From Pelargonium tetragonum (taxonomy: Eukaryota > Streptophyta > Magnoliopsida > Geraniales > Geraniaceae), in contig JAYMTL010000063.1 of assembly GCA_036897445.1 (NCBI GenBank), forward strand, positions 37,584-101,583: a stretch of DNA of 64,000 nt. Direction: 5' to 3'. The position numbers and the translations under genes were made by a program. The notes under the pieces were generated by a model, which made no database searches, was not told the DNA's origin, and worked only from the letters and a program-made list of their open reading frames with translations. The first letter of the stretch is position 1. Every line of letters starts with the position of its first letter. Below, piece by piece: positions 1-13,845 of this stretch.

Positions 1-2008
1 ACTAAGTTCTTAAGAATAAGTCTATATAAGCGTAAACCAAGAAGCTGTACAATTTCCTAAAGAGATCTACTTGTTATATCTTGACTTAGAGAAAAAGAGA
101 AAATGTTTACTAAGTCTTGCGAGATCCTGCTAATAATTTAAGAGTATTAAAACGTCCCCTGAGTACTCCGATAAAAAGGAATCCAAGCTTCTTCCAAGCC
201 CTTTATTAGCGGCTTAGTAAAGGAAAAACCTTACTAAGCTTCAAGAAGCAAAGACCCTAGAAACAATGCAGCTTGCTTTAATTTTAACCCCCTCTTGTAT
301 ATTGTATTTTATTGTATCTTTGGAAACTACTATTATTACTGCATACTTTCTGAAACATAGAGTCTATCCTGTGCTTATATTTAGAAATAGTTAGCTGAAA
401 ATTTTATATTACAGGTTCTTTAAATTAAAGGGGGATTCCCTTGTCTAAAACACTTGAGTATCTATACTAAACTAAAGTCTTTATCGAAAACAAATTGTAT
501 ATATAATAGCTATAGCTTTTGCAGTTCTCTTCTGACTTAGAATCCTAAATGGGATGGGAAACCTGGAAACGCAAAACCCCTCCTTTTTGTTAAGTCCTTT
601 CCCTAAGACTCTTACTTTTTTAGGAGCTCTTATTTGGAGTCCCTAAAACTTTGTACGAAATTCTTTCGTTTATCTAATTTAGTATAAAAAAAAGTAAGAG
701 CCCCCTATTTGAAGAAGGTGCCTTATTTAAACCAATGCTAGTTTTTCGCAAGACTTTATAAAGCCTCCCTAATCTAGCAAGCACAGTTCAGGACTTCTTA
801 GTACACCCTCTATCTAAAGGAGGGGTTTCTTTATTATAGTTAAGCTAGCAAAGGGACAGTAGCAGAATTTTGTTCCACGTCTTTCTGATTCTTGTTAAAT
901 CTTGCAGTAGTCTACATTCTTCTCTTAGGAATATGTTGAGGTGGGTCCTATAGTAGAGCAGAACTCGAATTTTATATTTACTTGTTATAAAAATAAGAAT
1001 TCTCTAATCCGGGTGCTTTTAATTAAGTATAGCACTCCCCGTAAGTTAAGCCAGAAACTTTGTACCACTCTAACTCAAGTAATTCTTATTGGTAATAAAA
1101 AAGTAAAGTCTAAGTTTCTCCAGTTCAATAACACAAATCTGGAAGTTACCCTATGGGTTAATCGCTCTCTGGTATATCGCCAAATCCTTTACTTGCTGTT
1201 GTAGACTCAGAAGTTCAGAAGTGTGGCGTTGATCTTGCTTTTTTTTTAGCTATGCTTATATATACCCTCATACTTAAGTGAAGAAAACTCCTTTGGTAAC
1301 CTAGGAAAAAGAAAAGGGAGCTGTGTGTTTAGTAGATCAAGGAGGATTTCTTCCAAATAAAGGTATAAACTAGGTACCCAGAATATACTTGGGATCTCTA
1401 CTGCGACAACTCTACTAAGTATAAAAAAGGTAGGGTACAAAACTACAGAGTGCCCTCGGAAGTTCCTAAAACTAAAAGAAAAAGAGCCTCCAGTCTTTTG
1501 TTCCAATGTAGTTGTATTTCATATAATTTTCAATTTATGACTCACGAACTCAAAGCCACTTGCATAAGTCTCCTGGCTAGCGCTTTTTATACTCAGGTTT
1601 GGAATTGCATTTTTCTATAAGCTACTTAGCAAGTTAAATAATACCCAATTAAGAGCTTTTTACATTGAAAACTTCGGCACTGAGAAACTAAGACTATGTG
1701 CATAGGTTCAAATCTTTTCCCTGTAGAAAAGAAGTGTCATTCCTGCTTTCTGAGTCTACGTTTTGACAGTCTTGCTTATTATAAGTCATTTTATCTTTTA
1801 TAATTGACAGGGTTTTAGAATTAGGCAAAAGCTCCATTAAGAAGTTTTGCTTTGATAATACTTAATAAAGATTTAGAACTGGGTATTCGCTTAGTAGAAA
1901 TAGTAGAAAGAAGTTCTATTTTCCTTGCTATGAAATTGGCGAAAATGACCTCTTAAAGAACCCGCGGAAACCTAGAAGTAAAGCAATTTTAGATACCAGC
2001 TCGAGATT

Positions 2009-2077
2009 CCGTAATTCTATGTTATAACATTAGGTTTCATACCGAAAACCGCAGGTTCAAGTCCTGTTATCCTAGTT
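2009..2077 (+). pseudogene. tRNA-like fragment, copy 1
   Basis: The 3' part reads as a T arm followed by an acceptor-like end. The stem GCAGG pairs with CCTGT (one G-U) around the loop TTCAAGT, and TATCCTA follows. No matching 5' acceptor strand (TAGGATA) lies at the right distance, and the middle gives no clean seven-base anticodon loop, so this is not a folding tRNA. A second copy at 24920-24989 shares the first 20 or so bases (two differences) and the last 24 bases exactly, while the middle differs. This is probably a relic or mobile tRNA-derived piece. 5' editing or a split tRNA is a less likely alternative. Confidence 0.45.
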
Positions 2078-3593
2078 ATAGACTCATTTGTATATGAATC
2101 CTACCTTATTTGTACACTAGTTTTTCTTTTTCCTGAATTACTAAAGTTATGATATCTTATTTATTCAGTGCTTCAAAGAGTCTTCTGAAAGAATTAGCCG
2201 ATCTTTGGGACTACTTATAAGTCAAGGGTGAATCCTATATTTGTCTCCTACCCAGTAATAGATAGATATTCCGCAATGTTTTTAGGTTTCCGATAGATGG
2301 GCACCCCTTTGTGGATTGTTCCGTTATAGTATTCTTTGTCCGGCAACACCCTTAAATCAAGTTAAATTAATCAAGAGTCTTTATAAGGAAACTTTCTGAA
2401 GTTGAAGGTTTATTATAGGCCCAAGCACTTATTTTACAATTGCATATACAAGTTACTCTAACGATATAATCATAATAAGGCGCTCTCGGATCTTCCTTTT
2501 TTGACTAAGGATATTTATATGTACCTCCGAGTATTAAGAGTATTATACGCACCCTTGTTATATTTGAATATAAACAGGGCTGGGGTTTCTGTGTATTGTA
2601 TTCCCTAAGACTACTCTGTCGTTAATAATGGATTCTAGCTGTAAGTCTTACTTTTAAGGGACCCATCCCAGAAATTTTAGGGCTAAATCGACCATAAAGG
2701 GAATTTCTGTTGTATATTTTTATAAAGAAAATAGAGAGTTACGCTAGCGAAACTTAGTCAAGAGGATTCCGGTTTAGATTCCCTTGTGTTCTATTAGTAA
2801 TTTAGAAAGGGCTAGCAGCAATAGGCACCTCGAGAATTTGGGACTTTAGATTTTAGTTTTATGTATAACAAGAGTATTCCTAGAGATCATAAAAGCATAT
2901 AAACGCTCTTGCACGGATACAACTCAAAAAATTTTCCCCTGCTTGACGCCGGTAACTAATACCTTTAATTTGTAAATTTAGACTCCCCCTTACTAGATAC
3001 AAATTCAAAAATCCGGGAAAAACTCTAAGAAACCCTTTTTCCCACCACGCATGGAAAGGAAATCTCATAAGCATTCGAGAACCAAGCTATAATTAATTTC
3101 ATTACCTCTTTTTAAAACGTATACAAATATCAAATTAACTTCAATCCAAGAAACCTCATTCAGAATATCTTTTGGCTATCGCTTCTCTTATTTTAGGATT
3201 CCACATTTTTATATCTTTTATAGAACTCCAGTTTAGTCTCTCCTTCTCTAGTAAACAATCCTCCCCTTTTAGTCAGAAAACTAATCGGATCGGATAAGAC
3301 TTTTTCAAGAAAAGAATTTCATTGTGTAGCCTTTTTTTAGGACTTTTTTTAGCTTTTTCTAAGCAATTAAACAATGGAGAAATACTAGCACAGCTTTACA
3401 AAACTAACCCACTTTCTGTCTTTATTATCCGACTCACTGAGAAAGGAGAATGCCTTGAATTTTTTGATAAACTAAAACTTACTTGGACCCTAATTAAATG
3501 CTTGCCTTACAAAATTCTATTTGTTTTGTCTTTTATTCACAAGATTTTGACTTGCTTTGTTTAATGCTATTTCTCTACCTGCAAGTTAACCGA

Positions 3594-3602
3594 CCCCCCC
3601 CC
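3594..3602 (+). repeat. C9 homopolymer
   Basis: Nine consecutive C residues sit in DNA that is about two thirds A+T. It is the longest C or G run I noticed in the window. No gene or promoter is recognisable beside it. Confidence 0.8.
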
Positions 3603-4055
3603 TTATGTTATGTACCGGGCCCCTCCATTATAAGAATAAAGGGAAGATCAGAGTCAAACTTATTCTATGGCCATTTGCGCGTGCTAAAAGTGGTTTAAGA
3701 TACTTTTGCATATAGATTTTTTTCTACATTTTCTTTTCCTGCAATTTTCCTATAAAAAAAGACTTCCCTTCTTTTTATTGGGTTTTCGCCTAAAATGGAA
3801 TACCTTATTTATACCGACAAGAAATGAAACTTATACTAGTAAAACTTGGAAAAGGAAGGTTAATGAAGAGGAACAATCAAACTCTTTTTTTAGAAAAGTT
3901 TTAAGTCAAAAAGTCTCTTTAACGCATTATTATAAATAGTCGATATTATTACAATACTGGCATATAAGAAGTCGACTCTAGTAGAAGAATTTCCCTGAGT
4001 TACGTGTTTAAACCCCTTTTATATAGATATAGCATGGAGTAGGGCTCTACAAACA

Positions 4056-4080
4056 CCAAAACCTGAGGTTCAAATCCCGT
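4056..4080 (+). pseudogene. tRNA-like 3' half with CCA/T-loop motif
   Basis: CCAAAACCTG followed by AGGTTCAAATCCC resembles the anticodon-to-T-loop part of a tRNA-Trp (anticodon CCA). The T stem TGAGG/CCCGT pairs only at its two inner positions, and no 5' half with a complementary acceptor lies upstream. I read it as a degenerate fragment, not a gene. Confidence 0.3.
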
Positions 4081-5019
4081 TCAGTTAGCTTGAATTCTTA
4101 TTGAAGCGCATTAAGTAAAGTAGAAAAGAAATAGTTTAGATCTTTTAGATAGAAGATAGAAACTTTGAAATCCAACCTTCCTTTTTGATGAGTATTCCCT
4201 AAGGCATTTGGTAGATTTTGAATGTCTATTAACTTAGGACAAAGAAAAGGAAATGAATGTAAAATGAAAGTAGTGTACACCGGTTCGAATCCCATAACAC
4301 TATGAGACAGAAACTTTATATACCACTACCCCTTTCTATTTTCTTCCTTATTTTTTATTACCTTCCTAGAAATGTAGATTCCCCTTTAGCTTGGCTTTAC
4401 TCCACGCAGGAAAACCGCTTCTTAGTTCTATAAAATAGGATTTGTTCAAATTAAATAAGTTAGGAGAACAAGAGGCGGAAACGGATCTACTTTTAGAATT
4501 CCGATACACTTTTGACTAGATATTGACAAGGGAATAATCAAGACAGACTTCCTTTTTTAGACTTTAGAATTAGAACCCCCGTATTAGCCTATCTCTGTTT
4601 TGTAAAAGCTTGTACACTCCTCAACCATTTGTACTTTAAACCCCCAGTAAAACTGCTTTTGCCCACTTGAAAACTTGTAATTACCCAAATTACTTAATCC
4701 AAAAAGGACTCTACCTTGTTTATTATATAGGATAGGAGACCCGAAATACCGGAATTAGTACTAAACTCTACTGAAGTAAGAACTAAAAAAGGGAAAACAC
4801 AATCTTAAGTTACCAAATTTCTAGCTATTTTAAAGGCTCTTGCTATAGAAAAAGCCCTAGCCAAGGGGAACCCTAAAGTAAACCTTAACCTGGTTACGGA
4901 TACTGAGGGGGAGCTCCTCTATTTTGTATTTGAAACAAGGAAAGTTGTTTGTACTAAATAAGAAATCCTTAGCTTAAAGGGTTTTTACGGATCTAATAAA
5001 TCCAAATATAGGGTTAAAG

Positions 5020-5481
5020 TTGTCTAGATTCTTCCTACATTCTAAGCAAAGTAAGGAACCCCTTAAAAAGAAAATTGAAATATTCCTAATAAATAAAGAA
5101 TCTAAGAAGAGTACAGGCTGTCTTGACAGGTCGAGCTCCTATCAAGAAGAGACAAGGGCTCATAAGATAACTAAGACAGCAAGACTATACAGGGAATACC
5201 AAAGCTACAAGTATAGCTTAAGACTATTGGTATGTGTATCAATAAGAAGTAGGTAACAAAAAAGGCATATAAGTCCGAGTATAAGTGGGGCTAAAAGATG
5301 TAGAAGTTTATAAGTGGGAAGTAGAGGAGGAATATAGAAAAAGAATACTGTGTCCTCGAATATTTCAAATAGAAATGGATTTCGAGTCTTAAGAAAGAGT
5401 AAGAATAAAATGTAATTTATAGGGGTTTCCCGTTTATTGGATATCAGTTGCCCCAGTAATTTGCTGTCCTACAGGGCTTGA
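5020..5481 (+). other. purine-rich tract with interrupted basic frame
   Basis: One frame runs from a TTG at 5020 to TGA at 5479-5481. It is broken only by TAA at 5254, TAA at 5311, TAG at 5335 and TAA at 5413. The product would be K/R/S-rich with no hydrophobic segment and no domain I recognise. A segment at about 5146-5190 reads ETRAHKITKTAR and shares the DNA motif around AGGGCTCATAAG with tracts at 25067 and 45670. The openness is partly a consequence of purine richness. It could be a decayed ORF, a gene in a code where TAA/TAG are sense, or chance. Confidence 0.2.
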
Positions 5482-6923
5482 AAAGCTTAAATAAAGAAAT
5501 GTTTTGTCTATCTCTTGAAATCTGGCAGTGATTTAGTTGGAGTGTTATATTAGCTGACTTTTTAATCAAGTTTACACTAGGTAAAAAGAAACTAATAAGT
5601 CTAATAGTACTCTCTAATAATGTAGAAGACTATTATAACTCCTAACAAGAGGAATCCTATAAGTACAGGCTACAATAAGACAAAAACCCAAGCCTAGAAA
5701 ACAGGGATACAGAATACAGGCCGGTCTTTTATCTTACCTGAAACGTTCTATAAATTTTTCTAATTTATCCTCAGCTGTTTAATTCGATTCCAGGACCCCC
5801 TCCTCGGATCCCCCTTTTTTAGTCTCTTCTTAAATATTTTAACTGAATAGATTAGAACCTATAAAATTGACTTTTCATTTACTTCGCTCTACTACTGGAT
5901 TCTTCTTGCAATTCCTCCGAATAAGAGCACATACTCTTTTATACTACACTAGGCATAGCTTTATAGAATATCTTTGTAATTTCTATGTAAAAGATTTTGA
6001 TGACCACTTTATACTAAAGGCTCCCTACTAATGAGGCAAGATATCTAGCTTTATTTATAAGATTATCTTAAACGGGCCGGATCGCCCACTTCCTAAGAAT
6101 GATACAAGCGGGTAGATTACTCTAGACTAAGTTAGTAGTCAAAATAAGAGTGTTTACAGTTCCAAAGGTTACGAACTTACTATCTATACGAATTCACTTA
6201 CAATCCCTTGACTCACAGTGCGCCCTTCTACACTAAGAGCGAATTTCTTCTGTGCGGGTACCCTAGTTTATTGGTATTTAGAAAGGAAATAGCTCGATAA
6301 TGTAATATAGAATTACTTATATGCAGTCAGAAAAGAATATAGATTTAGAAAGTTCCTGAAAATGGGGTATTCCATGTATTCCCCTCGAAATAAGGCCCTC
6401 CTTTTTGGCAGTTACTAAAAAAGCCTTCTCACATTTTTGTGAACCGCCCTTAATTAACTAACACTAGAATGAACCCTCTTCAGTAAGAAATATGTACTGT
6501 AAGATCTCTATCCTATGCAAAGAAGGGGGCTTTTATAAACAACCTCTTACGTGCGCAGCGACAGAAATAAAGAAAATCCCCAGCTTATAATCTATTAATC
6601 TATAGACTTCGATTTTCAGGTCAGGGGTTCCTAATTCTTTTTATCCTGTACAGAATATCCTTCAAAGAATATCTTTTTAGTACATAGCTAGGCTAATCCT
6701 GATTCGGTGAATCTACAAAAAAAATACGAGACTTGTTTAGTCCATAAATTTTCGACTTATTTTACTCTAAATTTAAGACCTTTCGTAGCAGTAGTACTCT
6801 TTTTTCTTCTTTAGAAACGTACCCTTAAGAACTTTTAAAATCTTCTGTATCTGCCCTTTTTTTAAGAAGTTTCCATTGACGGGTACAAATTCAATTTACA
6901 ATAAGATAAGGAAGGACTCTCTT

Positions 6924-6939
6924 GCTTATGAGCTTATGA
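6924..6939. repeat. 8-bp unit GCTTATGA, two exact tandem copies
   Basis: Two head-to-tail copies abut with no spacer. This is one of about ten such exact duplications in the window. Confidence 0.75.
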
Positions 6940-8780
6940 GTAGGGACCTTTTAACTTGAAATCCTTAAACAAAAAGCTTTTGAGATCTCTTACTTCTTGT
7001 AAACACAAATATTCTAGTCTTATATATGCCTTCTTTACTCTAGATTCCTCAACTTTCCTGTGTCCTTTACTTTAAATGCCTAAAAATGACCTTATTAACT
7101 TAACGTTTTAGCTTTTTGAGTGAGTTACAGCAGACTCCCTTATTTAACCTGGATCCGGAAAAGGGATGAGTAACTTACCTTAGCCTGTGATTCTAGAGAA
7201 GCCAACTTTCTTAAGAAAATTAGAAACAACTAAGAAAACCGGTTCTAATGCCAGGACACACTTCTAAAAACGGAGAAATCAAAAAGCAAAAAGGGAAACT
7301 TTCCTGGGTAACAAGTAAACTTTGTGATGTTATTAAAGATTAAACAGATTTATTAAGCTTAGCTGTAACTCCTAGGACCTTTTTCAACAAATAAAGTAGG
7401 CAGAGCTATAATATAAGATTGACTTTTTACTTTATTTAAGACTAGAAACCTTTCTTTTGTTAACTTTCAGGACAATTACTTTTGAGTTTTATCTTGTAAA
7501 AAGCAATGCTTGAAACTAAACTTATTCTTTAACCGCTTAAGTAGCTATACCAATTTAAGGTAGCGAGCTCTTTCAGTTTAATCCAGTTAAATATTTGCTC
7601 TAAAAAAAGCAACTCCATATGCAATATACAGTATAGACCCGTCTGTTAAATACTACAGTAAAAACCTAGACCTATAAAAAGTCAATACTTCTAAGAGCCT
7701 CTCTTGTTAAAAGGATTTTTAAGCACCTTTTCCTCTGTAAATTCCTTACCTAATAAGCCCAAAACCTCTCTTCTCTTCTTTTCTTTAGAGCCTACTTCAG
7801 CAAGACGAATACTTGGCTTATAAGAACCTAGGAACCCCCGAATTCCTATAGGTGTAAACTGACAGGGAAATAGCCCTTTTAAGACTTTCCACAGCCTTAA
7901 TCTGAGTAGGATACCCTAAAATTCCACTACTTAGTTGAAAACGAAATAGTTTATACTGGGGGTCATTACGCTCTAAGCAAGACCTCCAAACTCTACTCTA
8001 TTTTTACCCTGTTCTTGTTGACTTGTTTTTTAGTAGTGTACTCTTAATCTTACTAGGGAAGGCCTTAGGAGGGAGTAGTAGTAGGAAACTTATGTACATA
8101 GCGGAGTACGGGTATAGAATAATAGAGATAGGTGTTCCTTTATTCTCCTGCCTTATATGCTTATCGTTCAAAGAGGAATGAGCCCTTTTATAGTTAGGGG
8201 TAAATACTTACTGGGACAAAACACCTTAGCTTCTATAAGCCCCCTCAAGATCTCATCCGACTCCTTTTTTGTTTGCTTTCCTCTCTCTTTTGAGGAATAA
8301 CTCTAAAAAACTTTACGATAAAGAAGGGGGTGCTCAGGCTAAGTTCTTTGATAATTTCCACATTCGGGAACTACTTCAAACTACTAAACAAGTTTTTTGC
8401 TTTTTACAGAGTGTTTCTGTTAGTTGTAGTTGGATCTAGGCGGCTTCTTTATAATGATCGTAGAGAGGGCTTTCATTTGTTTAGTATAAACTTTAGCTTA
8501 TAAATTAGAAACAGCTCTTGTGTCTTTTTGAAAAGACCTATCAATCTGTAAGAAACTATATGCTTGCTAGTTAGGATTAGAAACTTCGATAAAGTCTTTC
8601 TATTCTCTACTATAACACTACTCTGCTATCGCCTTAATAAGCTCTAGTGTAAGAATTTGACTACTATTTGGAAAAAAAAGGAGTTTCTTAGTCCAGAGCC
8701 AAGTTCCTAAATGTTGGCATGAGCTAGTTAAACTTAATAGGGAGATCCCAAGGTATCGTTATGCGGGGCGCGCTGAGAGA

Positions 8781-8825
8781 GTTCAGTTGCTTAGAGCAAA
8801 GTACTTCGTGTCAATGGTTCGAATC
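8781..8825 (+). pseudogene. tRNA-like D-arm plus T-loop fragment
   Basis: GTTC at 8781 pairs with GAGC at 8794 around the nine-base loop AGTTGCTTA, a good tRNA D arm. GGTTCGAATC at 8816-8825 is a canonical T-loop core. The anticodon arm between them does not fold, the T stem does not pair, and the ends do not form an acceptor stem. It is therefore tRNA-derived at best. Confidence 0.35.
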
Positions 8826-11800
8826 GCGTTTCTTTCCCTTTTGTTGTCCAAAAAGAGTGCCCCTAAAGTTTGCTTTACAAAGTGTCAGCTCTAACAAGTA
8901 GAAGTTCGATAGAGCTAAAACTAAAAAGGGGAGAGTTCTAATTCTAAGAAAGGGTTCCAGGTGCTTTTAAAAGTGAGCTCTTTTAGGATCTGGAAGCGTT
9001 AAGGATTTTGTACTTCCGGGGGTTTTCTACTCGGATTTAAGAAAGATATAAAATAAAGAATATAATTTTTCCTCTTACTTTCAGTCAAGTTAACAAAGGG
9101 CAGAGAGCTTAGAAATAGGTAAACTCTGGATCATTTCATAGTATAGTAACAGCTAAAATGTTAAGAATAAAAAGTCAAATTAAGAGCAAGTAATTCTGAA
9201 ATATAGAAAAAGCATACAGGCATTTAGGAGCTTAGGATTTCATTAGTATTAGTAGCGCTTCTGGAATTGGGAATTTTGGGGTTTTTTCGAGGCTATCTAT
9301 ATTAGAAAGATTGACTTTTAAATAAAAGCTTTTTACCAACAGAGCGCTACTTCAGAACATTTCATTTGCTGAGTGGTACTATAACTCCTTGTAATTTGCT
9401 TCAAATAAGGAGGATTCCAACTAAAAGAATATCCAGCTTATAAGCCTACTAAACGAGCTAAATATGAGGAGTCTATTAAAATTCCAGACTTCCTTCTAAT
9501 TTTAATGATAATTATGGACTATACCTGACTCTTTGGTATTTGGTATGCTGTGAACAGAGTTTTTCAATTTTTTGGGGGTTAAGGTAGTGAGGGTACAATT
9601 CGGAGTATACTTTAGATGCTGTATTCTTTTTACTCCCCCCGTAATAAAGTACAGGCTAAAAAAAAGATAGAAGATAGGGAAAGTTTTGCTATTAAAAAGG
9701 TTTTCAGAATAGAGTACAGAAAAGAAGCTTTTAACTAGAACGAGTAAGCTTTTAGGGGATCTTACAAGAAAGAAAGATTTTCATTCGAGAGTATTCTGGT
9801 TTACTATAAATCTCCTTATTAAATATATAAATGTAAGACCTTATTTGTAAAAAGTCAAAGTGAGTATTTCCAGAGTTGAATGCATCGATTTGTACAAGTA
9901 AGGTAAATATTCTTATATTATTTAAATTTCAGTCAGTGTTTTTTATATCTTTACTTATAAAGTATCCACCGGAGATACAAACCAAGAGCCCGTGGTAAAC
10001 ACTTAAACACTATAGTAAGAAATTTCTATAAGCTCTTCAAAAACCAACACCCTATGAAACACCAGAAGAGCTCACTCTTAGATATCGGAGACCTAATACC
10101 TTTTCATAAAAAGGATTTAAACATTAAGACCACAAAGGATTGAAAAACTATAGAAATTCCTGGCACAATGCAAAGTCACAAGATTCAGTAACAAATAAAA
10201 ACTAATTATATCTAGACAATAGCTTAAAGCTGAGAACAAAAAGAAAGTTTTGTTTCCTCAACTCCCTTGGCATAATGTTAATTTCTTTATCTATGAATAA
10301 CTATTAGCATATAAGCACGGGTTTCCCCTAATATAGAGAGTATCCAGACCAGTCCTGGGTAGTAAAAAGCTTATCTTCATATTTCACTTTTTATTTCTGG
10401 CCATGTAGTAACGAATCCCGCCTATTTATTCTATATATCACAGGCATACCTTATGCTTTTAAGGACCAAATAGAGTCTTCCTCTTAATCAATATACTAGC
10501 TGTTCTTTCGTTCAGACAACAAAGTTTACTCGATATTTTAGATCAAACGCCAGAAGGATGTATACTATTTCCTCCATAGTAAAGTAAATCCAGGGTAAGA
10601 AAAATTCTCTATAAATATAAAAAGTATATCATAGATAGCAAAAGGAATCCCTAACCTTAGGAGAATCTTCATGTGTTCCAAAGGGTTCTTTAGTAAAAGG
10701 GGTGCCGTTTTAGTAAAATCAGCAACGCTCTTTCGGTAGGAATAAAACCTTTTCCAAAGTGCTTGTGAGTTCAGTACTAGTAAACTTAAAAAGCGATAGT
10801 CTGAGTTCGTAAAGAACCTACTGGGAGTTCCCTCTTTATGACCGAAGCGCTAAACTCTTGACTGTCCTCTATCCTGTTTGAATAGGATCGAGCTTATCGG
10901 CTCCTCTTTTTTGGAGTTTCATTAGGGTGGGGACACAGCGTAAGTTAGAAATTCTTTAGGATATAGGATATGCTATTATCTAAGCATCCTTTTTTTATTG
11001 TCTAAGAGCCCTTTTTCGACCAACAATACAATTAGGAACTTTAGGGAAATTCGGGGTTCACTTTTTGCTTGCAGCGCCTTACCAACTGGATTTTATCTTA
11101 TTTACTGAACGAATTAAGCTTCCGAATGTCAAACTTCGTTTCAAAGAAAAAGAAATAGATAAACTTTAGCTTCCTTTTTGCAGGTCCCGGTTCCTTCGAG
11201 ATAGAGGAATAAGAGATTCTTAGTCGGAATTTCTATTCCGCCAAACAAGAAGGGGTCTCTCTTTACCCTTACTATATTAGACTTTATTTATTGAGCTCTG
11301 ATATGGGTGCCTAATCTAGTTCAATAAATGCTAGAGTATACTTACTATTTGCGATTGAGATGAGAATTTTAGTATAGCAACTCGGACTTAGACGACACAT
11401 AAGACCTCTTTTTAACTATATAGCCTACTTTAGTCTATTTGAGTAAAATGAAATATTCTATTTTTCCGTAAAACAACAAGCCTTCTAATTCTGTCTACCT
11501 TTTTAGAACAACCTAACAAGTCAGTAATCCCCTTTTCTTTTCTAGTAGCGCTGCATCCGTATTGATATACCAAGTCATGTTTTGACGGGAATTCCTCGAC
11601 TTCGGGGGAGTAGCGATTCGCCCCTTCTTTAGCCTTTCTTCGGACTAGCCAACTAGTAGGTAGTGTACACTTATCACGGGTAGCTAAAAAGATGAATTTG
11701 AAGAATTTGTATAGTATGTTATGAAATCTATGTACTACGAAACAAAAACCCGGACCTAAATGACAAGGGACCCGCCACTAAGAATAAGTCTATAAAGTGT

Positions 11801-12095
11801 AAGCCTTTAAGGAACCTGGTATGAACCTAGAACTTTTACTCAAAGTAGGTTTTTTGTAACTCATAAATTTACGTTATTACTTTGATATGCAGCGGAAAGC
11901 TCTTGATTGCGTGTATTTTCGAGTGGCGAGAGGAAGATTTAAAAGCATTTGAATGTTGCAAAGGAAGAGGGCACTTTTGAGCCAGCTCTCGGATAAACCA
12001 AAACTCTTAAAAATTTTTTTAAGGCTAGTGTCTTCTTTTTTATTTGCAGCCACATTAAGTATTTTAAGTAGGTAAACTAAGATTAATTAAAAGGT

Positions 12096-12112
12096 ATGGG
12101 TTCAATTCTTGG
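12096..12112 (+). pseudogene. isolated T-arm-like element
   Basis: ATGGG, TTCAATT, CTTGG form a tRNA T arm with four of five pairs when G-U is allowed. No D arm or anticodon arm is attached at the correct distance. Confidence 0.25.
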
Positions 12113-13810
12113 TTTAGGAGTCCTGGTGCCCTCCCTATATACTATACAGAGTCTTTATAGTTCAAGCGCCAACCACTCCTTTAAAAAAGGGGCTTGCTAG
12201 ATAATTGGTAGATAGAAAATCCTTTTATTAAACCTGACATTTGTTCGAAAAAGGTTTTCTATTTAAGAGCTTAAATTGAAGGTAAAGCTCCTGTGTTTCT
12301 ACCGATTCTCCCCTTTGGATTCATTTTAAAAGAAACGGATATAGAAGGGGATATCTGATAGTTTTGTTGTTTGCCAATGTATTAGAATCTTATACCCATA
12401 TTAAAAACGAGTCCCACTTCGAATTCTAGTACTAAATATTCAGGAACTCAAGCTACAGCACATCGGTAATTGAAAATACAGGATAAGGTATTGTAAATAA
12501 GCATTTTAAAACTTAGTTGGATAGAGTGATATTTCCTTCTGCTTCAGTAAGCACTTACAATGGAGCATTAAAATATATGGTAACGAGATGCCTATTTTTT
12601 GGGTATATCCGCTAGAATTTAAGTAGAGCTCTAGCAGATACTGAAACCTTGTTTTTGTGGACAAGTTTTAGTTTTTAAATCATGCTCTAGGTTCTTTGCC
12701 TTGAAAAAAGGGTATACTTTACAGCTGTTCTAAAAAGTAGTTCTTTTCGTGAAATATGAAATATTAGGACCTGCCCTTAAAGATAAAAGCTTTACAAGGA
12801 TTCTTTTGTTTAAGCCAGTGTTAATCCCCGTGGGTTATAAGTTCTGATTTCATCCTAGATCTTGTGACGCTTATTAGACACCGGGTAAGAATACTCGGGC
12901 TCTTATATTCTATTTACTTTATAAGTTTTACTACATTCTTTAACGAATTTTGCAAGCTTATACTTTTTATTTTATTCCAATTTTGTTTTTTTAGTAGAAA
13001 TCAAAACTCATATCGTAGAGCAAAATCTTTCTATTTAAGCTTTGGGAGGAGTCTCGTAAATTTCATTTAATAAAAATTATCTTTAAGACTCCCTAAATTC
13101 TAAGTATAACGGATTATAGCGACCCCGTCTTAAAGTAATGAGTATCTTGCTACTAAAAAATCTCATAAAAAGTAGAACTACTACCTAGGAAAAAGCTAAA
13201 GGAAACCTAGATATTACCTCATAGGATTAATTTACATAGATATCTTGCTCCTTGACTTGAGAAGTGTGGAGAAAGGTAGACCAAAAAGGTAGCTTCTCTA
13301 GAATTTTTGTAGATTCAAATATTGACGAGTTTAAAGTTACAGGGATGCTTGTAGTATAAATTATTCCTCAGTTTTTAACTCTTTGGAGACCCGTATAAGC
13401 GGATTTTGTAAAGTATCTTGGCGAAGGAGACTTTTTCACAGTATTCTTGACTTGTAAGAGCGCCCGCTACTAACAGACCTTCTCGCAAAATGTCCTTTTT
13501 CATCTCCACAGCAGGAAAAGGTTAGGATTAAAAAAGTGTAATCCTCGATTCAATAGACTATAAAGGGTCTCCGTGCCCTTCTGCTCGAGCCTCTTTTAAA
13601 GAGCTGCTTAATTAAGTAAGGTGTTCATCCCACAATCTACATATTGCTAGACTAAGAGTTTCTTTATAATAAAAAAGAGGGAATCAGAATCACTTAGATA
13701 AGGATAAATTAAAGAAATTCTTTACTTGAAACTAGAAAAGTAAGTGACCAGAGGCAACTTATTAGCTTACTGCATTTAAATTCAATCAAGTTTACATTCG
13801 GTAAGTTGAA

Positions 13811-13845
13811 GTATAATTGGTAAGTGGGTCGTAGGTTCGAGAATC
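13811..13845 (+). pseudogene. tRNA D-arm and T-loop pieces joined without an anticodon arm
   Basis: TATAATTGGTAAGTG resembles a D arm. It is followed after only a few bases by GTAGGTTCGAGAATC, which resembles the variable region and T loop. The anticodon arm is missing, as if two tRNA segments were fused by an internal deletion. Confidence 0.3.

Larger units (their letters stand above)
1..5019. other. gene-free A+T-rich stretch
   Basis: All six frames are densely interrupted and no frame shows a recognisable domain. The stretch holds two tRNA-like fragments (2009-2077 and 4056-4080), a run of nine C (3594-3602), copies of CCCTTGT at 438, 2552 and 2781, and scattered purine-then-pyrimidine elements such as 427-443. 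Open frames of 60-87 codons at 941, 3322 and 3706 are within what stop density would give by chance, and I do not call them genes. Confidence 0.6.

Noticed and set aside
941-1204. 87-codon plus-strand open frame
   Set aside because: GTG start and a plausible-looking but unmatchable peptide; overlapping frames are equally open if TAA/TAG are ignored.
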